A DNA stretch of 64,000 nt from Chamaea fasciata (taxonomy: Eukaryota > Chordata > Aves > Passeriformes > Sylviidae): assembly GCA_029207755.1 (NCBI GenBank), contig JARCOQ010000096.1, positions 62,001 to 126,000 on the forward strand, in the 5' to 3' direction. Positions 12,010-23,792 of this stretch are shown here, piece by piece. Within the stretch, counting starts at the first letter, position 1; every line of letters begins with the position of its first letter. The notes under the pieces were generated by a model, which was not told where the DNA came from, ran no database searches, and saw only the letters and a program-made list of their open reading frames with translations. The position numbers and the translations under genes are program-made.

Positions 12010-12965
12010 CCAAAGGCCAAGGCCAGCCAGAGCTCTCTGTCCTGGCAGCTTTTTTCTCAGAGAACCCTTGCATATAGGGAATTTTTCAGGGGGAGTATCA
12101 ATTTTGCCCATGACCACCTGGAAAGACAGATGGTTCTTTTCCATAGGAAGGAAAGCACTGAGGCACTATACTCCAGAGGCACTGATGAGAGGCAGCCCTC
12201 AACATTACAAAATCAGCTGGACCTGTCAGGTGGCCCTTGGGAGGCCAAACCAGCCAGATCTGTTCCATGTTCCCTTGGTTCCATGAGGCCCTGTAGTGTC
12301 ACAATGTTCTCCTTGCTTCTGAGGTGTCACATTGGCCCCTTGCTGCCATGAGGCCCAGCAGGGTCACAGTTGGTTCTGTGGGGCCCTGCAGTGTCACCAT
12401 AGTCTCCATGATTCCATGTGGCCTTGCAATGTCACAATGGTCTCCATGGATCCACAGTGCCCTGCAGGATCACAATGGTTCACCTTTGGTTCCACCAGGC
12501 CCTGTAATGCAACAACGGCCTCTTGGTTCCACAAAGCCCTGCTGCTGCACAGTGGCCCCTTGGTCCCATGGGGCCCAGCAGTGCCACAATGATCCCATTG
12601 GTCCCATGATTTCTCTCAGTGTAACAATGGTCCCTGTGATCCATGAGGCCCTGGAGTGTCACCATAGTCTCCACTGGAAGGAAAGCACAGAGCCCCAGTG
12701 CTTCAGGGGCTGATGAACGGCAGCCACCAGAGGCCATGGCCAGCCAGGTCTCCCTGTCCTGGCAGCTTTCATCTGGGAACAATGGAATAAATATCTTGGA
12801 TTCTGTATCTTGGATATATGGAATTTTAGGGGCAGAATCCTTATTTCAGCCATAAGCACCTGCATGAGAAGGGCAGTTCATTCCCAGAGGAAGGAAAGCA
12901 CAGAGCCCCAGTGTTTCAGGGGCACATGAGAAGGGACCCCCAACATGCCAAGGTCAATTTAGTCA
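12010..12965 (+). repeat. ~190-bp satellite copies interleaved with ~37-bp minisatellite
   Basis: Copies of the ~190-bp unit, best seen as a tandem array at 62240-63110, lie at about 12010-12255 and 12670-12960. Shared landmarks are CAGAGCCCCAGTG, GGCCAGCCAG, CTGTCCTGGCAGCTTT and GGATATATGGA. Between them, 12265-12665 holds about 11 imperfect copies of the ~37-bp GTGTCACAATGG minisatellite, including some with GTGTCACCATAG. The interleaving suggests the two repeats expand together as a compound array. Confidence 0.75.
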
Positions 12966-13009
12966 GGCCAAGTCAACGAGACCTGTTCCCTGTTCTCTTG
13001 GATCCATGG

Positions 13010-13475
13010 GGCCTCACAGTGTAGCAATGGTGGTGTCATATTGGATCCTTGGTTCCATCAGGCCCCGCTGTGTCCCACTGCCCCCTGGTTTCCGTGGGGC
13101 CCCATAGTGTCACAATGGTCCCTTTCTTCCATGAGGCCTTGCAGTGCCCAAATGGTTTCCTTGGTTCCATGGAGCTGCACAATGACACAGCGGCCCCTTG
13201 GTTCCATGAGTTTCCGCACTATCAGCAATTGTTCCATTGTTCCAACAAGGCCCTGCTGTGTCACAATGGACTCTTGGTTCCATGAAGCCTTCCTCTGTCA
13301 CAATGTACTTTTGATTCCATGAGGTTGCAGAGTGTGACCATGGTCTCCTTGGATCTGCAATATCACAATGGGCCATTGGTTCCATGTGGCTCAGCTGTGT
13401 CAAAAAGGATTTTGGTTCCATGAGGTTCCAAGGTGTCACAGTAGAGTCCTTGGTTCTGTGAAGCCCCTCTGTAAC
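13010..13475 (+). repeat. ~37-bp minisatellite, about 12 copies
   Basis: Same imperfect unit as at 9722-10490, with GTGTCACAATGG and TTGGTTCCATGAGG cores repeated head to tail. Confidence 0.8.
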
Positions 13476-13838
13476 CCAATTTACATAAATATCAGAATAA
13501 GACTCCTTAACACTAATTTGCAATTAAGAGGGCATCACTTATGCAGCCTCGAGGTCTAAAGTGGGGTAACTCATAATCTTACATGGACATGAGATTCTAA
13601 AAGTGTTTCTTATATACAGTTGCTACATGTGAATTACAATTTAGCCATTATCATAAAACTCACACCAAGTTCCCAGATTCACTCCTTGTTTTTTCTATCA
13701 CTGCACTCTCGAGCTACATGTATTCTCCGTGTCTTATAACCACCCTTGCTGGGAAAGCAGGCCCTGCATGACTTTTCCCTGTGCTAAAACATCACAGGCA
13801 CAGTAAAAGTCTAATTAAGCATTCTGGTTTCAAGCGCA
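13476..13838. other. AT-rich spacer at the edge of inverted segment C
   Basis: No gene recognised. The sequence is clearly AT-richer than its neighbours and ends where homology with the inverted partner near 61942 begins (shared CAAGGCTCTGTG). It could be a fragment of an LTR, but no clear ends or polyadenylation signal settle this. Confidence 0.35.
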
Positions 13839-14209
13839 AGGCTCTGTGTGGCCAGGCAGAGGCAGGCAGGACGCAGAGCTGTCAGCAAAGGAAGGGCCCA
13901 GCCAGGTGGGGCAGCCGGGGGATGACGACAGCCTGCAGGGACAGAGGCGCAGGGCACGGACACCGTAGCACAGCCTGGGCTGCACAGGGCACAGGGATGG
14001 GCAGCAGCTGCAAGGCCCTGACAGAGCCAACTCCTGCAGCACTTTGGCCATGGCTGCTGGGCCTGGGCCTGAGCCATGAGGAGGAGACAAGTGACCCTTG
14101 CAGGCCTGGGGCCTCATTGCCTCCTTGTCCCTGCTCAGCAGCCTGGCAGGGGCTGCCCCATGCTGCTGCCCTTGGCATTGCACATCCCCACATCCCAGTG
14201 GGCCGGGAA

Positions 14210-14690
14210 GAGCCCTGAGCACTGAGGGAGGGACAGGATGTGCCTTGGCAGGGGCTGGGGCTCGGGCCTTGGCCCTTGGCATTCCTGAAACACATGCAGG
14301 TTTGCTCAGCATCACAGACACCTTTGCCTTGTTTGTCCCCACCTGTCATCACTGCCTGCAGTGATGGAACCTGGGGACACTTTCTCCATTTGGTCTCTCT
14401 GTGGGTCCCATTAAAACTTCAAGAAACTTCAGTGTTTCAATTTAACTTTGAGTTCTTGACAAGTTTTTTGAACACTCTCTCAGGGACTGAGTTAAATGTA
14501 AACAACACCAAATCCACGGGAGAGTCATTAAAGTCCTTGTGCTGTGTCTGTGCTGCTGAGCTGGCCTGGGCTCCTGGCACAGAGGCAGCTCCTTGCAACA
14601 AACAAAACTTCTAGAAAGACATTTCTCCTGAGGAGAAATCCTCCTTCAGATGGGTCACCTTTGTTATTTGAAATGTAGACTCAGAGTGAA
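14210..14690. repeat. Dispersed unit shared with OR upstream regions
   Basis: The stretch containing GGCATTCCTGAAACACATGC, TTTGCTCAGCATCA and CACCTGTCATCA recurs at 19510-19940 and 41670-42095 (same strand) and in inverted form at 61120-61560. It therefore links inverted segment C/B to the olfactory-receptor segments X/Y. I see no coding potential. Confidence 0.7.
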
Positions 14691-15126
14691 AGTTTACAGT
14701 GGCAAACAACCTTTTCTGCTCCTTTCTCATCAATTGTTAACACAATCTTTTTTGTTTGTTTTGGTTAATTTTGCTTTTAACAGTAGAGAACATCATTCTG
14801 TTACATGGACCATTTGCTTTTGAACTTAGACCTATTGATATCTATGCCTATGGAACCTACACCTATGGAATATTAAGTTTTAAATACAATACGTATGTTT
14901 CACGAGCAAAGAAACACGTTGAAGTGAACAATTGTCCCCCAGACCCTCCAGGATCCCTAACTGTTCCCTCAGCGTACATTTAGCACCCCCCCCCCCCCCA
15001 CCAAAAGCATCCCTGGATCCCCTGAATGCTCCAACCCCACCGATTCCCGTTGGAGCGACTTCAGGGAATTCATCTCCAATCATCCCCCCTGGCCTCGGAG
15101 CCCCTCATAACACGGTTCTGCGCCTA

Positions 15127-15500
15127 AAATTCCTGCCATGCCCCGCGGCCTCAAGAGCCCGGTTACAGCTCCCCAAGCTCCCCCCAAGTGCTCCCGAACC
15201 GCACACGTTCCCCCCGAGGACCTCAAGTCACGGCTCGGACACAAAAGTGTCCCCCAAGCGCCTTCCCGGACCCCAAACGCCCCGTTCGAGCCACTTCCGG
15301 GACTACAGCTCCCAGCATGCTCCGCGGCGCACACAGAGCCCTATTCCAGCCGTGACTCCATCTCCCGTCATGCCCCGCGCCCCACCGACAGCCATTGGAG
15401 CCGCGCCTCGAACTCCCGTGATGCTCCGCGGCCCCGTTACACCGTGTTCTACCCGCGCCTACAACTCCCATCATCCCCCGCGCCCCAGAGAGTCCCCTCA
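15127..15500 (+). repeat. GC-rich array of ACTACA-TCCCA-ATGC motifs (copy C)
   Basis: Four or five imperfect copies, about 53-57 bp apart, of a unit built on CTACAACTCCC(A/G)T(C/G)ATGC(C/T)CCGCG. One copy at 15302-15320 fits the ZNF143/Staf-type consensus ACTACAnnTCCCAnnnTGC exactly. The array is CpG-rich and recurs in inverted orientation at 37260-37440 and 60300-60490. Open frames across it (for example 14932-15699) are by-products of its composition. Confidence 0.6.
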
Positions 15501-15784
15501 GGGCCCCCAAGTGCCCGCCCGGACCCCGAATTATCCGACAGAATCCTTTAGTGCCCCGCCAAGGGCCCACGCGGCTCCCCCAAGTGTCCTCCAGACCCTT
15601 AAGTTCTCTAGAAATTCCTTCCCCAGCTCCAAAACATCCCCAAATGTGCCCCAGAAACGTCTCCGTGGACCCCAAAGTAGCCCCTTTTACCCTGTCTGAG
15701 AAAATGATGAACACAATTACAAAAGGACTAAAAACAGGACTAATTAGCATAAGAAAAGACAAATCAATAGACAATAGAGGTCAA

Positions 15785-15985
15785 TGAATTAATGAAGGGA
15801 ATTGTGTTACTTAGAACAAATGACCAATATTTTTTTATTTGTTAAAAATGTATACCTTTTTCAATATAAATCTAAAATTAGGTATGTAAAGAACAGTAAT
15901 AACATTATAAATCTGGAAAATATAATTATATTTTAAAAATAATTACATTTTATTTTTTAAAAAACATAAATTTTTTATGTTTTGG
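15785..15985. repeat. AT-rich block
   Basis: Very AT-rich, low-complexity DNA adjoining the GC-rich array. Equivalent blocks occur at 27460-27620, 36770-36920 and 59800-59960 in the other copies of this segment. Confidence 0.7.
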
Positions 15986-16965
15986 GATGTCAGTCCTTGG
16001 TGGGTGAGGTTAGATATGGTGAGGTTGGGGTGAGGAGCAGGTTGTCCAAACAAGGTCAGCCTGCAAGGGGCTCATTCTTCACCGTGCCCAGACCTCCTAA
16101 GGAGACATTCAAATTAAGATCACTTGGGAAATGCTTCTGTCACTTCTTCAATGAACTGAAATATTAAAACTGTGCCCTTGATTTAAAAGAAAAAAAAAAA
16201 AAAAACCAAAATCATGAGATGCACTTTGAAATCTCCCTCAACATTACTCCAAACTGACTCCAAGCAGCTGCACAAGCCCTGGAGACTTGAAGGCAAATGA
16301 AGAGAAAGAGCTCGTGAAGGTATTCTGTATTTTCATGAGCCCCACACTGGATTTGGGGCTGAGTCCAGGACGCTTAGGCATGGAGAGAAGGTTGAAGAAG
16401 CTGCTCAAGGAGGCAGAAGCAAAACTCCAAGTCCCTTGGAGCATCCCTGGGCCCCACTGAGGGCAGGGAGTGCCAAAGGCTCCCCAGGGACTGCTGAGAG
16501 CAGATCCTTGAGGCCAGGATTGCAGGGAGCCGCAGGCTGTGAGCAGGGAACTGCAATGCTGAGCAAGGCCTGGGCTGGTTGGAGGCAGCAGAAAGGCCAA
16601 GCCCTGAGCCCAGGCCTGGCACAGCAGGGCCTGTCCCTCCCGGGGGGCTCGGGGCTGCTTGTGGGGCAGTGGGATGGGAGGGGCAGCAAGGACAAATGGC
16701 ACAAAGCTGTGTGACACTCCCGATCCTCATGGCACTGCGGGCCAGTGTGACACAGCAGGGCCTCATGGAAACAAGAGGCCGTAATGAGCCTGCGGGGCTG
16801 TAACACCCCAGAACACTGAAATAATGGGGGTACCCAAAGGTTCTCTTACTCGAGTTTGGTGCACAAGGAGAAATGCCAAGCAGATAGTCTCAGGATGAAC
16901 AGATGCACAGAATATTCTTATTTGCAAGGAACAGTCAAGGATCATAAGTCCAATTCTGAAGTTAA

Positions 16966-17039
16966 TGGCCCATAGAGGGATGGAACCCTAAACCTCGGTG
17001 ATATTAGCACCATACTTTAACCAACTGAGCTAAGAGGTC
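16966..17039 (-). tRNA. tRNA-Ile(AAT)-like sequence, probably pseudogene (copy C)
   Basis: Minus strand has TTAGCTCAGTTGGTTA (A box/D arm), the anticodon-loop context GTGCTAATATCAC and GGGTTCCATCC (T arm), ending GGGCCA: the layout of tRNA-Ile(AAT). The acceptor stem pairs imperfectly, with at least two mismatches, and the B box departs from GGTTCGAnnCC. That argues for a degraded copy. It lies about 135 bp beyond the 3' end of a CR1 and is carried inside the duplicated segment. Confidence 0.55.
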
Positions 17040-17173
17040 AAAGCAACACACAGCTCTACTGGCAAAATAGAGAAAATCAAGGAACTTGGAAAACCATTTA
17101 ATAAAACATCCAACTCAAAATAAAACTCTTATCATAGCAGTAGCTTCATTGACTTAGCCCATTTGACCTGGAA

Positions 17174-18535
17174 ACCTTTACAGAATTACAGAATGACAAA
17201 ATGACCAAATTGGAAGAGACCTCCAAGATCATTGAGTTCAACCCATGTCCCAACACCTCACCTAAGCCATGGCACCTAGTGCCACATCCAGTCTTTTTTA
17301 AAACACATCCAGAGATGGTGATGCCACCACCTCTCCAGTCAGATCATTCCAGAACTTTATCACCCTTTCCATAAAAATCTTTTTCCTAATTTCCAACCTA
17401 TATTTCCCTTTGTGCAGCCTTAAGATTCTGTCCTCTCATTCTGTCAGTGGCTGCCTGGAGAAAGAGACCAAGCCCCACCTGACTACAAACACCTTTCAGG
17501 GAGTTGCAGAGAGTGATAAGGTCACCTCTGAGTCTCCTTTTCTCCAGGCTAAACAACCCCAGCTCCCTCAGTCGTTCCTCACAGGAGTTGTGTTCCAAGC
17601 CCCTCACCAGCCTTGTTGCCTCCTCTGGACACATTTAAGCATCTCAAGGTTATTCTTAACTGAGGGCCCAGAACTGGACACAGCACTCGAGGTGTGGCCT
17701 CAGCAGTGCCGAGTACAGGAGAAGAATGACCTCCCTGCTCCTGCTGGCCACACCATTCCTGATCCAGGCCAGGTGCCATTGGCCTTCTTGGCCACCTGGG
17801 CACACTGCTGCCTCATGTTCAGTTGCCTGTCGACCAGAACCCCCAGGGCCCTTTCTGCCTGGGCACTGTCCAGCCGCACCGTCCCCAGCCTAGAGCACTG
17901 CAGAGGATTACTGTGGCCAAAATGCAGGACTCAGCACTTGGACTTAATAAACTTCACCTTGTTGCACTCTGCCCACCCATCCAACTGTTCCAGGTCTCTC
18001 TGCAGAGCCATCCTATCTTCCAAGCGGTCGACACACGCTCCCAGCTTAGTGTCGTCCACAAATTTACTAATGAAATATTCGATACCCTCATCAATGCCAT
18101 CAATACAAACATTGAACAGAGCTGGCCCCAGCACAGACCCCTGAGGAACACCCCTGGTGACTGGCTGCCAGCTGGATGCAGCACCCTTCCCCACCACTCT
18201 CTGGGCCCGGCCATGCAGCCAGTTGTTAACCCAGCAAAGAGTGCTCCTGTTCAAGCCGTGGGCTGCCAGCTTTTCCAGGAGCGTGCTGTGGGAGACAGTG
18301 CCTAAGGCCTTGCTGAAGTCCCAACACACAACATCCACAGCCTTTCCCACATCCACCAGGCGGGTCACCTGGTCATAAAAGGAGATCAGGTTGCTCAAAC
18401 ATGACTTACCTATCCTAAACCCGTGTTGGCTGATGGAGGAGACAATTTTGAAGATTCTTCTCTGGAGCTCCAGGGAGCTAATCCAAGTTTGAGTTGCTTT
18501 AGACCAGACCAGGGGTGGAGGAGGATCATCCATCA
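17174..18535 (-). mobile_element. CR1 LINE, 5'-truncated, minus strand (copy C)
   Basis: An open frame at 18533-17931 encodes the CR1 reverse-transcriptase core, including HGFRIGKSC, VDVVCWDFSKA, GVPQGSVLGP and the catalytic FVDDTKLG (the F/YxDD box). It is followed by the CR1 3' untranslated tail down to a GAATTACAGAATGACAAAAT end at about 17177. Reverse transcriptase copies CR1 RNA at the target site. This copy lacks the endonuclease half and the rest of the polymerase N-terminus, so it is a dead 5'-truncated insertion. Its tail and 3' flank are shared with the CR1s in segments A and B, while its 5' part differs from them. Confidence 0.9.
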
Positions 18536-18734
18536 GTGTTCTTGAGCATGATTCTTCTCCATGCTCCCCCTGCTATCACTTTCAGCCTTGAAGATCTGGG
18601 AGTCAGCTGGAGAAGAAAAAAAAAAAGGGACTTTAGGCAAAAACATTAACCTTTTTCCCTCCTCCATAGAAGACAGAGTGATTTGAAATGTAAGGAGAGA
18701 GTATGAGACAAAAGTTAGCACAAGAACTGATAAA

Positions 18735-19470
18735 GACTATTGGAAGAAGTGGATGTTTCTGACCAGACTTCTCTGGATGTGAATTACAGAAAAATAGATT
18801 ATTATAATGCTGTTTGGGAGAACGCAAGTTCTAGTCAAACAGTTGTATGTACTGATATGAATGAGATTTAATTTAGGATTTTGAATAGAAAATATACCTG
18901 GCTCCTGGGAAAAAATAAGGAAGTCTCAGCCTTTGAGACGAAGATGCTTCTAGAAAGGAAGTAATTTTGAAGTTCCGGCTCCTAGGCATAATAGGAGGTC
19001 TCTATTTCTTTTGAGATAGTGATGATTTTAGAGAAAGAAGAAGAGAATCCTTGCTTTATACTAGAAAAGCATTCTTAAAATGGTACCCCAAACATGCAGA
19101 GGCCCATAAGCAGCTTGGGAACCTATTATATGGGTGGGACTGCACAGAATCTGCAAAAATTCCGTGTGGTTGCAGATTTGTGACCATGAGAACCACCAGA
19201 CCTTTTCCTGTGGCACGTATCTCCATAAACTCTAGAGAGGCTCCTCTCCCAAGGTGATGCAGGATTGTGTTTAAATAGTTGCAACTGGCTAAAAATCATA
19301 GTTTTCTCTCTGTTGAGTGGGAAAGTGAACGGTTTGTGGTAAGTGAAAAGATGTTTGAATGTCTCATTTTTCCTTTTTCTCTTTTCTTACTGTATGCTAA
19401 TAAAATCTATCTGTTTTTACTTTTAGGTTGAGCCTCTTTCAGCTTTTTCTCCCAAAATCTTATCTCCCAG
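18735..19470 (+). mobile_element. Candidate retroviral 3' remnant (copy X)
   Basis: A short open stretch ends at the stop near 18870. It is followed by a purine-rich run (AGAAAGAAGAAGAGAA, 19033-19048) and a region with AATAAA at 19399-19404, a layout compatible with the end of an envelope gene, a polypurine tract and an LTR. No clear LTR ends were found, so this remains tentative. The same DNA is at 40894-41625. Confidence 0.3.
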
Positions 19471-19509
19471 CTAGTAAAGAAAATTCAGCAAACATAAAAC
19501 CACCACAGG

Positions 19510-21865
19510 AAGGGACAGCATCTGCCTTGCCAGGGGCTGGAGCTCAGGCCTTGGCCTTTTGCATTCCTGAAACACATGCAGGTTTGCTCAGCATCAGAGA
19601 CACCTTTGCCTTGTTTGTCCCCACCTGTCATCAGTGCCTGCGGTGTTCTGCTCTAACTGGAACCTGGGGACACTTTCTCACGCGTGTCCCTCAATGGGAC
19701 CCATTTAAAACTTCAAGAAACTTTGGCGTTTTTAATCTGACTTTGAGTCCTTGAGAAGTTTTTTGAACACTCTCTCAGGGACTGAGTCTGATGTAAACAA
19801 CAGCAAATCCCCAAGAGGCTCATTAACATCCTTGTGCTGTGTCTGTGCTGCTGAGCTGGGCCGGGCTCCTGACACAGAGGCACCTCCTGGCAACCAAGAT
19901 GAGCTTCAAAAAGGCATTTCTCCATCAAAGTGGCTCCTGTGCACAGCCCAGCAAGGCTGGGGCACTGCTTGCAGCCACCCTGGGCACAGCACACAGGCAC
20001 TGAGAGCTTCAATCACTCAGGGCTGGGAAGAGGCTGAGGACTGACTGGGCGAGAATCATTTCCAGCCCTTGACACCGGAAGCCTCTGGCTGCAGGACAAT
20101 GCAGCTGCAGCTCCTGCAATGATCTCCTAAAGCAGGAACATCCCATTATGGATTCTGTAAGTACAACTCAGACTATCTCTGCTGTAAGCATGTGGACATG
20201 CTCAGGGCTTCTGCTCACTCCAGGAATATTTCCAGGACAATAATTTTTATAAAGATAAAATTTACTGAGTCATTGTTTTCAGTTTCTTACTCCTGGTGAA
20301 CGGGGGGGATAAATAATAAACAACTTCATGTTTAAAAGTCCCTAAGGCATCTGAACTATACCTCCAGTGCTATTCATGGGTTCCCAAAAGTGCTTTCATC
20401 CACTCCTTTGCCCATGGACAGCACCAGCATCACCTTCACTGGAGCCATCAGGCTTAGTCTGACCTGTCCTTTCTCCAAGCTCCAAACAGAACCTGCCCCC
20501 AGCCAGTGCCCTGCAAACAGGCAGGTTTCTGTAGGGCCAAGGAGAGTGCACAGAGATTTGGGGTCTGTGAGTGCTGGCAGGGAGAGATCAGGAACAGGGA
20601 AATACCTCCAGGAGAAAAATCTCCAGGAAGCAGAGAGAAGATCAGGCAATGAGAGAAAACAAAACCCAGAAATGCTGTGGCAGGGAGAGATCTCCAGAGG
20701 ATCCTTTCCAGTGCAGCCCCTCCCTCAGAACAAGCCCCCTCCCTCTTGTCCCCCAGCCAAGCCTCTACCCTCAGGGCTGGGGGTCCAAGGCATGAAGCCC
20801 CTTCTGTGCAGGCAGAGCTGCAGCAGAGCCGTGGGGCAGCTCTGCAGCCCCGGGCCCAGTTCCCTCTGCAGAGCACAGGGCTGGGAGCAGCTGCCTGGCA
20901 CTGGGGGGCTCTGGGAGGGGGCACAGCTGGCTCAGGGTGACCCTGTCCCCAGTGCCCGGCTGTGGGCAATGCTGTCAGTGCAGCCAGGGAAGGAGCTCCA
21001 TCTCATTTAATCCAGTGCCATCATTAGGACACTTGAAAGTCTCCCTGAGATTTCCTTCGAAGCTTCCAGCTTCCCTCCACAATGCAAACCTGCCCTGTAG
21101 CATCTTTGTGTTATCTGAAAGCCCCACGGTGAGACACACAAGTTCTGTGATGGAGAAAATGCTGTTGGGTTGGTGGAATGAGTCCCGTGTGTCCTTGGGT
21201 ACAAATGTGAGGCTGAGCCCTTGAGAAGAGGATGGACATTGGGTGGACTGTGGTGGATCCATCAGCTCTCAGCAGTGTCAGGATGGTTTTTAAAGGAAAC
21301 ATGGAAGGGTGATCATCCTGTGTAGGGGACAGGTGAAAGCCCAGAGAATCCTGGAACAGGACAGGGTGACAGACCTCCTCCCCTCATTCTCCATGCACCA
21401 CCTTGCCTCAGAGAACTTGCTCTGTTCTCCCTAAGCGCAGCAGCAGAAATGCTGAGAGTTTCTGACATCAAAAATAGTCAAGTGGAGATGAAGAAAAGCT
21501 GTTGAAAAAACTCTAGAACATTTAAACAGACTTTACCATTCCTGGTCACTGGCAGTGGGAGTACAAGCTGACAGAGACTTCTGTACTAACAGGGTTTCAA
21601 AGTGGAACATGAGGACGGGTTCCCTGTCCCCCTCTCACGTCTGCACGGCAAGGCTGAATTGTAAAAACCCTGCATGTAATTGCCCTGAACCTGAAGACCC
21701 ACTCAGCCAGCACCAACCAGGGCTCCCCAGTTGGAGTTTAAGGAAAATCTGCTAGAAAATCAAAAGGCTGTCAGTGTGATACAGAAGAATGGTCTGTGGG
21801 AAAAGGCTTTGATTTTACTGAAAGAACTTTCTCCTAACCTGTCACTGATCTTTTCTCCTTGAACA
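19510..21865. other. 5' flank of olfactory receptor X
   Basis: No further coding region was recognised. The first 430 bp are the dispersed unit described at 14210. The remainder is shared with copy Y, apart from Y's LTR, and probably contains the upstream noncoding exon(s) and promoter of the receptor. A pyrimidine-rich TTTTCTCCTTGAACAG splice-acceptor-like sequence ends at 21866, 24 bp before the receptor ATG. Confidence 0.5.
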
Positions 21866-21889
21866 GGCCCCCATGGCCAGACACAGCAA

Positions 21890-22822
21890 ATGTCCAACAG
21901 CAGCTCCATCAGCCACTTCCTCCTGCTGCCATTGGCAGACACGCGGCAGCTGCAGCTCCTGCACTTCTGCCTCTTCCTGGGCATCTCCCTGGCTGCCCTC
22001 GTGGGCAACGGCCTCGTCATCAGCGCCGCAGCCTGCGGCCACCACCTGCACAGCCCCATGTTCTTCTTCCTGCTCAACCTGGCCCTCAGCGACCTGGGCT
22101 TCATCCTCACCACTGTCCCCAAAGCCATGCACAATTCCCTCTGGGACACCAGGGCCATCTCCTATGCAGGATGTGCTGCACAGCTCTTTCTTCTTGTGTT
22201 TTTCATTTCAGCAGAGGTTTCCCTCCTGACCATCATGTGCTACGACCGCTATGTGTCCATCTGCAAACCCCTGCACTACGGGACCCTCCTGGGCAGCAGA
22301 GCTTGTGCCCACATGGCAGCAGCTGCCTGGGCCAGTGCCTTTCTCTGTGCTCTGCTGCACACGGCCAATACATTTTCCCTGCCCCTGTGCCAGGGCAATG
22401 TCCTGGGCCAGTTCTTCTGTGAAATCCCAGAGATCCTCAAGCTCTCCTGCTCCAAATCCTACCTCAGGGAATTTGGGCTTTTAGTTTTCACTACCTCATT
22501 AGGACTTGGCTGTTTTGTGTTCATTGTTTTCTCGTACGTGCAGATCTTTAGGGCCGTGCTGAGGATTGCCTCTGAGCAGGGACGGCACAAAGTCTTTTCC
22601 ACCTGCCTCCCTCACCTGGCTGTGATCTCCTTGTTTGCCAGCACTGTAGCCTTTGCCCACTTGAAGCCACTTTCAGTCTCCTCCCCATCCCTGGATCTGG
22701 CATTGTCAGTTCTGTACTCGGTGGTGCCTCCAGCCCTGAACCCCGTCATCTACAGCCTGAGGAACCAGGAGCTCAAGGCTGCAGTGTGGACACTGAACAC
22801 TGGACGATTTCAGAAACATTAA
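21890..22822 (+). CDS. Olfactory receptor, gamma-c / OR14-like, intact
   Basis: Single-exon, 310-residue seven-transmembrane receptor; it would sit in the plasma membrane of olfactory neurons and signal through a G protein. Visible signatures in order: N-glycosylation site NSS at residues 3-5, GN in TM1 (LVGNGLVIS), SPMFFFLLNLALSDLG in TM2, MCYDRYVSICKPLHY at the TM3/loop junction, KVFSTCLPHLAV before TM6 and PALNPVIYSLRNQELK in TM7. The start at 21890 is chosen because it gives the standard short N-terminus. An upstream ATG at 21873 is in another frame. A splice-acceptor-like CAG 24 bp upstream fits the usual noncoding 5' exon of OR genes. The last ~15 codons differ from paralog Y and are atypical, perhaps from a local rearrangement. 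Bird OR14-like receptors form a large, recently expanded clade; the ligand is unknown. Confidence 0.95.
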   Translation: MSNSSSISHFLLLPLADTRQLQLLHFCLFLGISLAALVGNGLVISAAACGHHLHSPMFFFLLNLALSDLGFILTTVPKAMHNSLWDTRAISYAGCAAQLFLLVFFISAEVSLLTIMCYDRYVSICKPLHYGTLLGSRACAHMAAAAWASAFLCALLHTANTFSLPLCQGNVLGQFFCEIPEILKLSCSKSYLREFGLLVFTTSLGLGCFVFIVFSYVQIFRAVLRIASEQGRHKVFSTCLPHLAVISLFASTVAFAHLKPLSVSSPSLDLALSVLYSVVPPALNPVIYSLRNQELKAAVWTLNTGRFQKH

Positions 22823-22859
22823 ACTGCTGGCCAGTTTCTGCAAATCACTTGTAATAAAC

Positions 22860-23790
22860 TTGTAATGATTGTGTCATCTTTGATAGCGTTGGTTTGATTG
22901 TCAGTGTTTTTCCTTTTTTTAGTTTTCAGTGATGTTCACAAAGCAATGATGTTCATTGTGTCCTTTCTTCTTTTCCTTCTCTCTAAGTTTTCTGTGGCCA
23001 CAGACTGTGTCAGTGAAGAACTGCGCTCTCAGTGGCTTTTAAAGGAACTAAAGCATCTCCCAGCAGAGCTTTCACTGGAGATCCCGAGGTTTTTCCCCTT
23101 CTCTGGAGCTGCAGCAGCAATGTCTGTGTGCAGGGCTGGGGGCAGATCAGGGCAGGCACAGCAACTGTGCCCAGGAGCAGCAGCCCTTGGTGTTGGCAGT
23201 GCTGCTCCCGTGGCCCTGCCCCGCTGCCCTCCTGGCCCTGGTGTTGCTGTAGGGCCTGAGTGCTCTCGGGAATCGGGCACAGGGCTGGGGGTGGCAGTGC
23301 CGGGGCTGCAGCAGGGACAGGCCATGGGCACCGCTGGGGCAGCGCTGACGCCTCAGGGCAGGCCCTGGGGGCTCCAGGCTCCTTGCCCAGGCTCTCTCCA
23401 GAACACGCCCAGGCCAAAGCTCAGCAGAGAAAAGCCCCGTGAGCAGCCCCAGGGTGGCTGTGGACAGGGTGGGGGCAAACAGCATCACACCATGGGCATG
23501 TCCCTTGGGGAGAAGGATCATCCTACAAGTGCTTCAGGAATTCTCTGCAGGCTCCTGCAGTCCCTGGTGCTGTTCCCTTGCCAGAGGCACCATAGGCCAG
23601 GGGGGCACATCTGGGCTGCTGTGTCTGGGTGTGGGGTTCCCTGTTCTGGGCAATGAGGAGGGGCTGCAGAGGCTCTGCAGGACTGACAGGATGGGCTTTG
23701 GGGCTGTGAGGAGAAGCTGAGGGACCTGGGCTGCTGCACCTTCGGAAGAGGAGGCCCAAAGCTCATCCTGCAACTGATCCAAGGGTGGTT
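22860..23790. other. 3' flank of olfactory receptor X
   Basis: No gene recognised. The part around 23100-23420 is similar to 45840-46130 downstream of receptor Y (shared GGCCATGGGCAC context and GC-rich flanks), so the duplication once extended past the receptors but has diverged here. Open frames on both strands are composition artefacts. Confidence 0.45.
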
Positions 23791-23792
23791 TC

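Larger units (their letters stand above)
13838..18390. repeat. Inverted segmental duplication, arm C
   Basis: Its reverse complement matches about 57390-61942 with few differences by eye. The shared order is: CR1 3' half, tRNA-Ile-like sequence, minisatellite remnant, dispersed GC-rich unit, AT-rich block, GC-rich motif array, and the 61120-61940 segment. It also matches the reverse complement of 34390-37800 in segment A, with more divergence in the array portion. Confidence 0.85.
18735..22850 (+). repeat. Direct segmental duplication, copy X (carries the intact olfactory receptor)
   Basis: Matches 40894-45600 (copy Y) nearly base for base, starting at the shared ATTGGAAGAAGTGGAT. The only large difference is a 573-bp LTR present in Y only. 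Similarity drops at the very end of the receptor coding region. Confidence 0.92.

Noticed and set aside
14932..15699. 255-codon frame across the GC-rich array (with relatives at 37046-37453 and 60091-60651)
   Set aside because: Pro/Ser/Arg-rich translation of a tandem DNA motif. Frame and length change between copies in a way that does not suggest coding constraint.
21873..22229. Alternative upstream ATG for olfactory receptor X
   Set aside because: It is out of frame with the receptor and reads a motif-free protein; the ATG at 21890 gives the standard receptor N-terminus.
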